Of a stretch of DNA of 64,000 nucleotides, positions 27,001 to 42,000 are shown piece after piece (positions within the stretch are counted from its first letter, which is position 1; each line of letters opens with the position of its first letter). The translations under genes and the position numbers were made by a program. The stretch lies in NCBI GenBank assembly GCA_037951105.1, contig JBAMJV010007717.1, positions 54,603 to 118,602 on the forward strand. The letters run 5' to 3'. Under the pieces are notes generated by a model that worked only from the letters and a program-made list of their open reading frames with translations, searched no databases and was not told where the DNA came from. The stretch comes from Echinarachnius parma (lineage: Eukaryota > Echinodermata > Echinoidea > Clypeasteroida > Echinarachniidae).

Positions 27001-30000
27001 GAACGTACTCTTACCTGAATCCACTGGTTTCTGTCATTTGTCTTTGCAATCCAAGCTCCCTTCGAATTGGCGGTAAGAACTGCATTCAACCGGCCATAGC
27101 TGGGTTTCCAATTTCCGTTGTACTCGCTCGATGCAGTCAAACTCCAATCAGGAATGGATTTAGACTCAAGTCCGAGGGGAATATCTTTTGTAGATAGAAT
27201 AAAATATATTGTGAAAATAATCATGCTATAATCCTTTCCTTATCAGATCGGGAAAAATGTAATAACTCCTACAAATATTATCAGGAGTATTAAACTGCAA
27301 TACTACTCGCTATTTACACGATTTATGCCCGAGTTCTCGTCAGAGACGATCTGCTATATTTGCAATGTTCGTTTAAGGCATGCATGGACGTGAAATATAC
27401 CAAGGAGTATCCAACAATAGCATTCATACTGCCCGTCCATTACATAATACATTTGTTGTTGACGTTCTGCTGTGACTCACAAATCATCGATGAACAAATA
27501 TAATTATGGACATTATTAAATACATGACATATGGTAAATAGTTTTCAAAACATGTTTGAACATTCTTTTGGCATCCCTTCACATTATTCTGTTATAAATG
27601 ACAATGTTTTAAATACCGTTGATAGGGCCACTCCCGTATAGCTCCATTCTCATGCTGATGTGTCCATTCCATGTAACTGGTAGCAAACGCACGTACCGGC
27701 ACACTACCTGGGCTGGGAAGTTATTCCTAACCACTGTGTCAAAATCAGTATTGCCAGAGAAGACCTGTGCAAATAATTACAAAACGAAGGTAATTAAAGG
27801 TTTTCCGCTCAAATTCGCAGTTGTGTCAATCAAACTAATAATAGCAGCAAATTAATTCGCGTGATTTGCGAACACCGCCGTAATAAATCAGCATTCGAAT
27901 TCGTTTATATTCGTTAGAAATCACTCTCGGAGCAAATGGATTTGCACGATTGTATTTTTTTTTTACACAAGGAGAATACATTTCATCGATTCCATTCAAA
28001 TTGGCATTTTCTTACGCTTACACCTCTTCGGTCATTCGAGTTTGGCTGTACATTCGCGAATTCGACTGTATATAAATGAACTTGCGTGTCTATACACCAA
28101 ATCCAATGTGGACAAACGAATTCGAATAGATTCATTCTAAATATAAAAAGACCGAAGACAGCGTGTGCACGGCAAGGCTAGAATTCTAATGACCTTATAT
28201 GAATTTGATTGAAAAAACATCTAATTAAGCGGAAAAACCTATATAATTACTAAAAAAAGAAAAAAAGAAAGACGATAAGGCAGCTAGCCAAGAAATTATG
28301 TAAATTCAAATTAAAGGGAGTCAATGACATTGTCAAAATCTACAGCACTTACTTTTAACGTTAGTCCTTGTTGTATTCGAATTACAGATAAAAGCATGAA
28401 CAAGATTTTGGATATCCTAATTTTTATATAGAAATATACATATTATCGACGTTTTTCGCATTTGAAAGTCTCTTTGTAATATTTACACTTCTGTATAAAA
28501 GTAAGAGAAATCGTTTTTTACCAACAATTGTCTACCTGTACCCATCATTTTATTACAATTATTTATACCCCAAAACACGGTTCCCAATCAAACACATGGT
28601 AATCACACCACTTAAAACACAAATTTAGAAGTATTTTCTTAAAGCTTGGGACGCATTATTTCATTAATTAAATTATAAACCTAATATGAAACTTACAACA
28701 TCAGCTCCAGATTTATCTTTCACTGTTTCAAAGGTCACGCCATCCAAGCTGTAGGTGACCTTGTAGCTTTTTACCCACTGGCCATGACCTGGACGTCCTT
28801 GTGTTGCTATGGCAACGACTCGATTGGGAAAGAAGAGATCAACCTGGAAATTTAACAGTCAGATTTCATGATTTATTTCATGTCCATTATAATAATTCAT
28901 ATTTCTATCAAACAACTAACATTATAATGATCTTGAACGACTGAAAATACTATGTCATCATAATGATTGGTGTTGGCGCTTTACAATTCATGCAATTGGA
29001 TTTGCCTTATTTGTAACATGTCGTTCATATTATGTAAAGATAATATTTGTTTTAAAATAAATTGCGTCTTTAATGCTGTCGCAGCACATGCGAAAGCAGT
29101 AAAGCGTCGGATATTGTTCATGGGATCCTACGAATTTGTACACGAATGAGGGGATCATGAGGTACAATTCATAGTATACACAAGTTATCGATATGTCTTT
29201 GAATAAGAACGTACTCTTACCTGAATCCACTGGTTTTTGTCATTTGTCTTTGCAATCCAAGCTCCCTTCGAATTGGCGGTAAGAACTGCATTCAACCGGC
29301 CATAGCTGGGTTTCCAATTTCCGTTGTACTCGCTCGATGCAGTCAAACTCCAATCAGGAATGGATTTAGACTCAAGTCCGAGGGGAATATCTTTTGTAGA
29401 TAGAATAAAATATATTGTGAAAATAATCATGCTATAATCCTTTCCTTATCAGATCGGGAAAAATGTAATAACTCCTACAAATATTATCAGGAGTATTAAA
29501 CTGCAATACTACTCGCTATTTACACGATTTATGCCCGAGTTCTCGTCAGAGACGATCTGCTATATTTGCAATGTTCGTTTAAGGCATGCATGGACGTGAA
29601 ATATACCAAGGAGTATCCAACAATAGCATTCATACTGCCCGTCCATTACATAATATATTTGTTGTTAAAGGGGTAGTTTAGTTTTGGTAAGGCTGAACTT
29701 TAGTACCCCAAACCGGGACAGTAACATTATAAACTAATAGTTATTACTCCACCATGCTCGAAAGGTATGAAAAAATTACAAACGACTATGTAAAACGCCC
29801 GTTATCATTCAAAAAGAGCCATTAAAACACAAGAGGGCGCTCTCTAAAAAGGCATTGGTTTAAACCATTTTTCATACAAAATTATGCATGTGATCTATTA
29901 TTGAAATAATGATTAGGTAGATAGATCATCAACAACTATTTGAAAAACGCTTTTGAAATTTTTTGAAAAAGTGTAAGCATTTTTTGGAATTTTTGGAAAA

Positions 30001-33000
30001 AATCATCTAATTATTTGGGGCCCAAATAATTATAAGATCAGATATATTTATTGATATTTCAGCCGTTTCTGGACCGATTTTGACCAAATAAAGTTTATTC
30101 TGCTATTAAAATTACATGTTCTCTCAAATTCGACACTCAGTTTTTCATTACCTCACAAAAAAATTGTGATGTGCAGCGCCCTCTCTACCAAAACTAAACT
30201 ACCCCTTTAACGTTATGCTGTGACTCACAAATCATCGATGAACAAATATAATTATGGACATTATTAAATACATGACATATGGTAAATAGTTTTCAAAACA
30301 TGTTTGAACATTCTTTTGGCATCCCTTCACATTATTTTGTTATAAATGACAACGTTTTAAATACCGTTGATAGGGCCACTCCCGTATAGCTCCATTCTCA
30401 TGCTGATGTGTCCATTCCATGTAACTGGTAGCAAACGCACGTACCGGCACACTACCTGGGCTGGGAAGTTATTCCTAACCACTGTGTCAAAATCAGTATT
30501 GCCAGAGAAGACCTGTGCAAATAATTACAAAACGAAGGTAATTAAAGGTTTTCCGCTCAAATTCGCAGTTGTGTCAATCAAACTAATAATAGCAGCAAAT
30601 TAATTCGCGTGATTTGCGAACACCGCCGTAATAAATCAGCATTCGAATTCGTTTATATTCGTTAGAAATCACTCTCGGAGCAAATGGATTTGCACGATTG
30701 TATTTTTTTTTTACACAAGGAGAATACATTTCATCGATTCCATTCAAATTGGCATTTTCTTTATACGCTTACACCTCTTCGGTCATTCGAGTTTGGCTGT
30801 ACATTCGCGAATTCGACTGTATATAAATGAACTTGCGTGTCTATACACCAAATCCAATGTGGACAAACGAATTCGAATGGATTTATTCTAAATGTGAAAG
30901 ACCGAAGACAGCGTGTGCACGGCAAGGCTAGAATTCTAATGACCTTATATGAATTTGATTGAAAAAACATCTAATTAAGCGGAAAAACCTATATAATTAC
31001 TAAAAAAAGAAAAAAAGAAAGACGATAAGGCAGCTAGCCAAGAAATTATGTAAATTCAAATTAAAGGGAATCAATGACATTGTCAAAATCTACAGCACTT
31101 ACTTTTAACGTTAGTCCTTGTTGTATTCGAATTACAGATAAAAGCATGAACAAGATTTTGGATATCCTAATTTTTATATAGAAATATACATATTATCGAC
31201 GTTTTTCGCATTTGAAAGTCTCTTTGTAATATTTACACTTCTGTATAAAAGTAAGAGAAATCGTTTTTTTACCAACAATTGTCTACCTGTAGGCCTACCC
31301 ATCATTTTATTACAATTATTTATACCCCAAAACACGGTTCCCAATCAAACACATGGTAATCACACCACTTAAAACACAAATTTAGAAGTATTTACTTAAA
31401 GCTTGGGACGCATTATTTCATTAATTAAATTATAAACCTAATATGAAACTTACAACATCAGCTCCAGATTTATCTTTCACTGTTTCAAAGGTCACGCCAT
31501 CCAAGCTGTAGGTGACCTTGTAGCTTTTTACCCACTGGCCATGACCTGGACGTCCTTGTGTTGCTATGGCAACGACTCGATTGGGAAAGAAGAGATCAAC
31601 CTGGAAATTTAACAGTCAGATTTAATGATTTATTTCATGTCCATTATAATAATTCATATTTCTATCAAACAACTAACATTATAATGATCTTGAACGACTG
31701 AAAATACTATGTCATCATAATGATTGGTGTTGGCGCTTTACAATTCATGCAATTGGATTTGCCTTATTTGTAACATGTCGTTCATATTATGTAAAGATAT
31801 ATTTGTTTTAAAATAAATTGCGTCTTTAATGCTGTCGCAGCACATGCGAAAGCACTAAAGCGTCGGATATTGTTTATGGGATCCTAAGAATTTTTACACG
31901 AATGAGGGGATCATGAGGTACAATTCATAGTATACACAAGTTATCGATATGTCTTTGAATAAGAACGTACTCTTACCTGAATCCACTGGTTTTTGTCATT
32001 TGTCTTTGCAATCCAAGCTCCCTTCGAATTGGCGGTAAGAACTGCATTCAACCGGCCATAGCTGGGTTTCCAATTTCCGTTGTACTCGCTCGATGCAGTC
32101 AAACTCCAATCAGGAATGGATTTAGACTCAAGTCCGAGGGGAATATCTTTTGTAGATGGAATAAAATATATTGTGAAAAGAATCATGCTATAATCCTTTC
32201 CTTATCAGATCGGAAAAAATGTAATAACTCCAACAAATATTATCAGGAGTATTAAACTGCAATACTACTCGCTATTTACACGATTTATGCCCGAGTTCTC
32301 GTCAGAGACGATCTGCTATATTTGCAATGTTCGTTTAAAGGGCAATGAAACCCAAGCAAAATGTTGCTTTTATAGTCTTGAAGAGATTAAGAAGAATAAT
32401 CTCTGAAAGTTAGAGCATAATCGGGTAAGAAACAAGAAAACTACGGCTCTTTGAAAATGTCCATTTATTCCGATGGGGAACTCAAATTGGCAACGCACTC
32501 TGATAAGTGTGTGGACAACTCCCCATTATGTTTTGTACACAAATGTTCCCATTTGTACAGTTTTCTTCATAGTCACATGTTTCCATTCCCCCAACTCATG
32601 ATATGTTATGTATAAAAGCATTCTACAAAACATATGTTGAACTGGAACAAAGGGTATACATAAATTTTGAGAAAATTAAACAAAACTGAAATTCTGTGTA
32701 CAAAATGTATGGGGAGTTGTCCACAACTTTGCCAGAGTGCGTTGCCAATTTGAGTCACTCGAAGAAATACATGGCTCTTTTCAAAGAGCCATAGTTTTCT
32801 TATTTCTTGACCGATTGTGCTCAAATTTTCAGAGACTATTCATTATATTCAGTGTTTTATAGTGCATACAACAATTTGTCTGGATTTCATTGTCCTTTAA
32901 GGCATGCATGGACGTGAAATATACCAAGGAGTATCCAACAATAGCATTCATACTGCCCGTTCATTACATAATATATTTGTTGTTGACGTTCTGCTGTGAC

Positions 33001-36000
33001 TCACAAATCATCGATGAACAAATATACTTATGGACATTATTAAATACATGACATATGGTAAATAGTTTTCAAAACATGTTTGAACATTCTTTTGGCATCC
33101 CTTCACATTATTTTGTTATAAATGACAACGTTTTAAATACCGTTGATAGGGCCACTCCCGTATAGCTCCATTCTCATGCTGATGTGTCCATTCCATGTAA
33201 CTGGTAGCAAACGCACGTACCGGCACACTACCTGGGCTGGGAAGTTATTCCTAACCACTGTGTCAAAATCAGTATTGCCAGAGAAGACCTGTGCAAATAA
33301 TTACAAAACGAAGGTAATTAAAGGTTTTCCGCTCAAATTCGCAGTTGTGTCAATCAAACTAATAATAGCAGCAAATTAATTCGCGTGATTTGCGAACACC
33401 GCCGTAATAAATCAGCATTCGAATTCGTTTATATTCGTTAGAAATCACTCTCGGAGCAAATGGATTTGCACGATTGTATTTTTTTTTTACACAAGGAGAA
33501 TACATTTCATCGATTCCATTCAAATTGGCATTTTCTTTATACGCTTACACCTCTTCGGTCATTCGAGTTTGGCTGTACATTCGCGAATTCGACTGTATAT
33601 AAATGAACTTGCGTGTCTATACACCAAATCCAATGTGGACAAACGAATTCGAATGGATTTATTCTAAATGTGAAAGACCGAAGACAGCGTGTGCACGGCA
33701 AGGCTAGAATTCTAATGACCTTATATGAATTTGATTGAAAAAACATCTAATTAAGCGGAAAAACCTATATAATTACTAAAAAAAGAAAAAAAGAAAGACG
33801 ATAAGGCAGCTAGCCAAGAAATTATGTAAATTCAAATTAAAGGGAATCAATGACATTGTCAAAATCTACAGCACTTACTTTTAACGTTAGTCCTTGTTGT
33901 ATTCGAATTACAGATAAAAGCATGAACAAGATTTTGGATATCCTAATTTTTATATAGAAATATACATATTATCGACGTTTTTCGCATTTGAAAGTCTCTT
34001 TGTAATATTTACACTTCTGTATAAAAGTAAGAGAAATCGTTTTTTTACCAACAATTGTCTACCTGTAGGCCTACCCATCATTTTATTACAATTATTTATA
34101 CCCCAAAACACGGTTCCCAATCAAACACATGGTAATCACACCACTTAAAACACAAATTTAGAAGTATTTACTTAAAGCTTGGGACGCATTATTTCATTAA
34201 TTAAATTATAAACCTAATATGAAACTTACAACATCAGCTCCAGATTTATCTTTCACTGTTTCAAAGGTCACGCCATCCAAGCTGTAGGTGACCTTGTAGC
34301 TTTTTACCCACTGGCCATGACCTGGACGTCCTTGTGTTGCTATGGCAACGACTCGATTGGGAAAGAAGAGATCAACCTGGAAATTTAACAGTCAGATTTA
34401 ATGATTTATTTCATGTCCATTATAATAATTCATATTTCTATCAAACAACTAACATTATAATGATCTTGAACGACTGAAAATACTATGTCATCATAATGAT
34501 TGGTGTTGGCGCTTTACAATTCATGCAATTGGATTTGCCTTATTTGTAACATGTCGTTCATATTATGTAAAGATATATTTGTTTTAAAATAAATTGCGTC
34601 TTTAATGCTGTCGCAGCACATGCGAAAGCACTAAAGCGTCGGATATTGTTTATGGGATCCTAAGAATTTTTACACGAATGAGGGGATCATGAGGTACAAT
34701 TCATAGTATACACAAGTTATCGATATGTCTTTGAATAAGAACGTACTCTTACCTGAATCCACTGGTTTTTGTCATTTGTCTTTGCAATCCAAGCTCCCTT
34801 CGAATTGGCGGTAAGAACTGCATTCAACCGGCCATAGCTGGGTTTCCAATTTCCGTTGTACTCGCTCGATGCAGTCAAACTCCAATCAGGAATGGATTTA
34901 GACTCAAGTCCGAGGGGAATATCTTTTGTAGATGGAATAAAATATATTGTGAAAAGAATCATGCTATAATCCTTTCCTTATCAGATCGGAAAAAATGTAA
35001 TAACTCCAACAAATATTATCAGGAGTATTAAACTGCAATACTACTCGCTATTTACACGATTTATGCCCGAGTTCTCGTCAGAGACGATCTGCTATATTTG
35101 CAATGTTCGTTTAAAGGGCAATGAAACCCAAGCAAAATGTTGCTTTTATAGTCTTGAAGAGATTAAGAAGAATAATCTCTGAAAGTTAGAGCATAATCGG
35201 GTAAGAAACAAGAAAACTACGGCTCTTTGAAAATGTCCATTTATTCCGATGGGGAACTCAAATTGGCAACGCACTCTGATAAGTGTGTGGACAACTCCCC
35301 ATTATGTTTTGTACACAAATGTTCCCATTTGTACAGTTTTCTTCATAGTCACATGTTTCCATTCCCCCAACTCATGATATGTTATGTATAAAAGCATTCT
35401 ACAAAACATATGTTGAACTGGAACAAAGGGTATACATAAATTTTGAGAAAATTAAACAAAACTGAAATTCTGTGTACAAAATGTATGGGGAGTTGTCCAC
35501 AACTTTGCCAGAGTGCGTTGCCAATTTGAGTCACTCGAAGAAATACATGGCTCTTTTCAAAGAGCCATAGTTTTCTTATTTCTTGACCGATTGTGCTCAA
35601 ATTTTCAGAGACTATTCATTATATTCAGTGTTTTATAGTGCATACAACAATTTGTCTGGATTTCATTGTCCTTTAAGGCATGCATGGACGTGAAATATAC
35701 CAAGGAGTATCCAACAATAGCATTCATACTGCCCGTTCATTACATAATATATTTGTTGTTGACGTTCTGCTGTGACTCACAAATCATCGATGAACAAATA
35801 TACTTATGGACATTATTAAATACATGACATATGGTAAATAGTTTTCAAAACATGTTTGAACATTCTTTTGGCATCCCTTCACATTATTCTGTTATAAATG
35901 ACAACGTTTTAAATACCGTTGATAGGGCCACTCCCGTATAGCTCCATTCTCATGCTGATGTGTCCATTCCATGTAACTGGTAGCAAACGCACGTACCGGC

Positions 36001-39000
36001 ACACTACCTGGGCTGGGAAGTTATTCCTAACCACTGTGTCAAAATCAGTATTGCCAGAGAAGACCTGTGCAAATAATTACAAAACAAAGGTAATTAAAGG
36101 TTTTCCGCTCAAATTCGCAGTTGTGTCAATCAAACTAATAATAGGAGCAAATTAATTCGCGTGATTTGCGAACACCGCCGTAATAAATCAGCATTCGAAT
36201 TCGTTTATATTCGTTAGAAATCACTCTCGGAGCAAATGGATTTGCACGATTGTATTTTTTTTTTACACAAGGAGAATAAATTTAATCGATTCCATTCAAA
36301 TTGGCATTTTCTTACGCTTACACCTCTTCGGTCATTCGAGTTTGGCTGTACATTCGCGAATTCGACTGTATATAAATGAACGTGCGTGTCTATACACCAA
36401 ATCCAATGTGGACAAACGAATTCGAATGGATTTATTCTAAATGTGAAAGACCGAAGACAGCGTGTGCACGGCAAGGCTAGAATTCTAATGACCTTATATG
36501 AATTTGATTGAAAAAACATCTAATTAAGCGGAAAAACCTATATAATTACTAAAAAAAGAAAAAAAGAAAGACGATAAGGCAGCTAGCCAAGAAATTATGT
36601 AAATTCAAATTAAAGGGAATCAATGACATTGTCAAAATCTACAGCACTTACTTTTAACGTTAGTCCTTGTTGTATTCGAATTACAGATAAAAGCATGAAC
36701 AAGATTTTGGATATCCTAATTTTTATATAGAAATATACATATTATCGACGTTTTTCGCATTTGAAAGTCTCTTTGTAATATTTACACTTCTGTATAAAAG
36801 TAAGAGAAATCGTTTTTTTACCAACAATTGTCTACCTGTAGGCCTACCCATCATTTTATTACAATTATTTATACCCCAAAACACGGTTCCCAATCAAACA
36901 CATGGTAATCACACCACTTAAAACACAAATTTAGAAGTATTTTCTTAAAGCTTGGGACGCATTATTTCATTAATTAAATTATAAACCTAATTATGAAACT
37001 TACAACATCAGCTCCAGATTTATCTTTCACTGTTTCAAAGGTCACGCCATCCAAGCTGTAGGTGACCTTGTAGCTTTTTACCCACTGGCCATGACCTGGA
37101 CGTCCTTGTGTTGCTATGGCAACGACTCGATTGGGAAAGAAGAGATCAACCTGGAAATTTAACAGTCAGATTTAATGATTTATTTCATGTCCATTATAAT
37201 AATTCATATTTCTATCAAACAACTAACATTATAATGATCTTGAACGACTGAAAATACTATGTCATCATAATGATTGGTGTTGGCGCTTTACAATTCATGC
37301 AATTGGATTTGCCTTATTTGTAACATGTCGTTCATATTATGTAAAGATATATTTGTTTTAAAATAAATTGCGTCTTTAATGCTGTCGCAGCACATGCGAA
37401 AGCACTAAAGCGTCGGATATTGTTCATGGGATCCTACGAATTTGTACACGAATGAGGGGATCATGAGGTACAATTCATAGTATACACAAGTTATCGATAT
37501 GTCTTTGAATAAGAACGTACTCTTACCTGAATCCACTGGTTTCTGTCATTTGTCTTTGCAATCCAAGCTCCCTTCGAATTGGCGGTAAGAACTGCATTCA
37601 ACCGGCCATAGCTGGGTTTCCAATTTCCGTTGTACTCGCTCGATGCAGTCAAACTCCAATCAGGAATGGATTTAGACTCAAGTCCGAGGGGAATATCTTT
37701 TGTAGATGGAATAAAATATATTGTGAAAAGAATCATGCTATAATCCTTTCCTTATCAGATCGGAAAAAATGTAATAACTCCAACAAATATTATCAGGAGT
37801 ATTAAACTGCAATACTACTCGCTATTTACACGATTTATGCCCGAGTTCTCGTCAGAGACGATCTGCTATATTTGCAATGTTCGTTTAAGGCATGCATGGA
37901 CGTGAAATATACCAAGGAGTATCCAACAATAGCATTCATACTGCCCGTCCATTACATAATATATTTGTTGCTGACGTTCTGCTGTGACTCACAAATCATC
38001 GATGAACAAATATAATTATGGACATTATTAAATACATGACATATGGTAAATAGTTTTCAAAACATGTTTGAACATTCTTTTGGCATCCCTTCACATTATT
38101 CTGTTATAAATGACAACGTTTTAAATACCGTTGATAGGGCCACTCCCGTATAGCTCCATTCTCATGCTGATGTGTCCATTCCATGTAACTGGTAGCAAAC
38201 GCACGTACCGGCACACTACCTGGGCTGGGAAGTTATTCCTAACCACTGTGTCAAAATCAGTATTGCCAGAGAAGACCTGTGCAAATAATTACAAAACGAA
38301 GGTAATTAAAGGTTTTCCGCTCAAATTCGCAGTTGTGTCAATCAAACTAATAATAGGAGCAAATTAGTTCGCGTGATTTGCGAACACCGCCGTAATAAAT
38401 CAGCATTCGAATTCGTTTATATTCGTTAGAAATCACTCTCGGAGCAAATGGATTTGCACGATTGTATTTTTTTTTTACACAAGGAGAATACATTTAATCG
38501 ATTCCATTCAAATTGGCATTTTCTTACGCTTACACCTCTTCGGTCATTCGAGTTTGGCTGTACATTCGCGAATTCGACTGTATATAAATGAACTTGCGTG
38601 TCTATACACCAAATCCAATGTGGACAAACGAATTCGAATGGATTTATTCTAAATGTGAAAGACCGAAGACAGCGTGTGCACGGCAAGGCTAGAATTCTAA
38701 TGACCTTATATGAATTTGATTGAAAAAACATCTAATTAAGCGGAAAAACCTATATAATTACTAAAAAAAGAAAAAAAGAAAGACGATAAGGCAGCTAGCC
38801 AAGAAATGATGTAAATTCAAATTAAAGGGAATCAATGACATTGTCAAAATCTACAGCACTTACTTTTAACGTTAGTCCTTGTTGTATTCGAATTACAGAT
38901 AAAAGCATGAACAAGATTTTGGATATCCTAATTTTTATATAGAAATATACATATTATCGACGTTTTTCGCATTTGAAAGTCTCTTTGTAATATGTACACT

Positions 39001-42000
39001 TCTGTATAAAAGTAAGAGAAATCGTTTTTTACCAACAATTGTCTACCTGTACCCATCATTTTATTACAATTATTTATACCCCAAAACACGGTTCCCAATC
39101 AAACACATGATAATCACACCACTTAAATCACAAATTTAGAAGTATTTTCTTAAAGCTTGGGACGCATTATTTCATTAATTAAATTATAAACCTAATATGA
39201 AACTTACAACATCAGCTCCAGATTTATCTTTCACTGTTTCAAAGGTCACGCCATCCAAGCTGTAGGTGACCTTGTAGCTTTTTACCCACTGGCCATGACC
39301 TGGACGTCCTTGTGTTGCTATGGCAACGACTCGATTGGGAAAGAAGAGATCAACCTGGAAATTTAACAGTCAGATTTCATGATTTATTTCATGTCCATTA
39401 TAATAATTCATATTTCTATCAAACAACTAACATTATAATGATCTTGAACGACTGAAAATACTATGTCATCATAATGATTGGTGTTGGCGCTTTACAATTC
39501 ATGCAATTGGATTTGCCTTATTTGTAACATGTCGTTCATATTATGTAAAGATATATTTGTTTTAAAATAAATTGCGTCTTTAATGCTGTCGCAGCACATG
39601 CGAAAGCACTAAAGCGTCGGATATTGTTCATGGGATCCTACGAATTTGTACACGAATGAGGGGATCATGAGGTACAATTCATAGTATACACAAGTTATCG
39701 ATATGTCTTTGAATAAGAACGTACTCTTACCTGAATCCACTGGTTTTTGTCATTTGTCTTTGCAATCCAAGCTCCCTTCGAATTGGCGGTAAGAACTGCA
39801 TTCAACCGGCCATAGCTGGGTTTCCAATTTCCGTTGTACTCGCTCGATGCAGTCAAACTCCAATCAGGAATGGATTTAGACTCAAGTCCGAGGGGAATAT
39901 CTTTTGTAGATAGAATAAAATATATTGTGAAAATAATCATGCTATAATCCTTTCCTTATCAGATCGGAAAAAATGTAATAACTCCTACAAATATTATCAG
40001 GAGTATTAAACTGCAATACTACTCGCTATTTACACGATTTATGCCCGAGTTCTCGTCAGAGACGATCTGCTATATTTGTAATGTTCGTTTAAGGCATGCA
40101 TGGACGTGAAATATACCAAGGAGTATCCAACAATAGCATTCATACTGCCCGTCCATTACATAATATATTTGTTGTTAACGTTATGCTGTGACTCACAAAT
40201 CATCGATGAACAAATATAATTATGGACATTATTAGATACATGACATATGGTAAATAGTTTTCAAAACATGTTTGAACATTCTTTTGGCATCCCTTCACAT
40301 TATTTTGTTATAAATGACAACGTTTTAAATACCGTTGATAGGGCCACTCCCGTATAGCTCCATTCTCATGCTGATGTGTCCATTCCATGTAACTGGTAGC
40401 AAACGCACGTACCGGCACACTACCTGGGCTGGGAAGTTATTCCTAACCACTGTGTCAAAATCAGTATTGCCAGAGAAGACCTGTGCAAATAATTACAAAA
40501 CGAAGGTAATTAAAGGTTTTCCGCTCAAATTCGCAGTTGTGTCAATCAAACTAATAATAGCAGCAAATTAATTCGCGTGATTTGCGAACACCGCCGTAAT
40601 AAATCAGCATTCGAATTCGTTTATATTCGTTAGAAATCACTCTCGGAGCAAATGGATTTGCACGATTGTATTTTTTTTTTACACAAGGAGAATACATTTC
40701 ATCGATTCCATTCAAATTGGCATTTTCTTACGCTTACACCTCTTCGGTCATTCGAGTTTGGCTGTACATTCGCGAATTCGACTGTATATAAATGAACTTG
40801 CGTGTCTATACACCAAATCCAATGTGGACAAACGAATTCGAATGGATTTATTCTAAATGTGAAAGACCGAAGACAGCGTGTGCACGGCAAGGCTAGAATT
40901 CTAATGACCTTATATGAATTTGGTGGAAAAACATCTAATTAAGCGGAAAAACCTATATAATTACTAAAAAAAGAAAAAAAGAAAGACGATAAGGCAGCTA
41001 GCCAAGAAATTATGTAAATTCAAATTAAAGGGAATCAATGACATTGTCAAAATCTACAGCACTTACTTTTAACGTTAGTCCTTGTTGTATTCGAATTACA
41101 GATAAAAGCATGAACAAGATTTTGGATATCCTAATTTTTATATAGAAATATACATATTATCGACGTTTTTCGCATTTGAAAGTCTCTTTGTAATATTTAC
41201 ACTTCTGTATAAAAGTAAGAGAAATCGTTTTTTTACCAACAATTGTCTACCTGTAGGCCTACCCATCATTTTATTACAATTATTTATACCCCAAAACACG
41301 GTTCCCAATCAAACACATGGTAATCACACCACTTAAATCACAAATTTAGAAGTATTTTCTTAAAGCTTGGGACGCATTATTTCATTAATTAAATTATAAA
41401 CCTAATATGAAACTTACAACATCAGCTCCAGATTTATCTTTCACTGTTTCAAAGGTCACGCCATCCAAGCTGTAGGTGACCTTGTAGCTTTTTACCCACT
41501 GGCCATGACCTGGACGTCCTTGTGTTGCTATGGCAACGACTCGATTGGGAAAGAAGAGATCAACCTGGAAATTTAACAGTCAGATTTCATGATTTATTTC
41601 ATGTCCATTATAATAATTCATATTTCTATCAAACAACTAACATTATAATGATCTTGAACGACTGAAAATACTATGTCATCATAATGATTGGTGTTGGCGC
41701 TTTACAATTCATGCAATTGGATTTGCCTTATTTGTAACATGTCGTTCATATTATGTAAAGATATATTTGTTTTAAAATAAATTGCGTCTTTAATGCTGTC
41801 GCAGCACATGCGAAAGCACTAAAGCGTCGGATATTGTTCATGGGATCCTAAGAATTTGTACACGAATGAGGGGATCATGAGGTACAATTCATAGTATACA
41901 CAAGTTATCGATATGTCTTTGAATAAGAACGTACTCTTACCTGAATCCACTGGTTTCTGTCATTTGTCTTTGCAATCCAAGCTCCCTTCGAATTGGCGGT

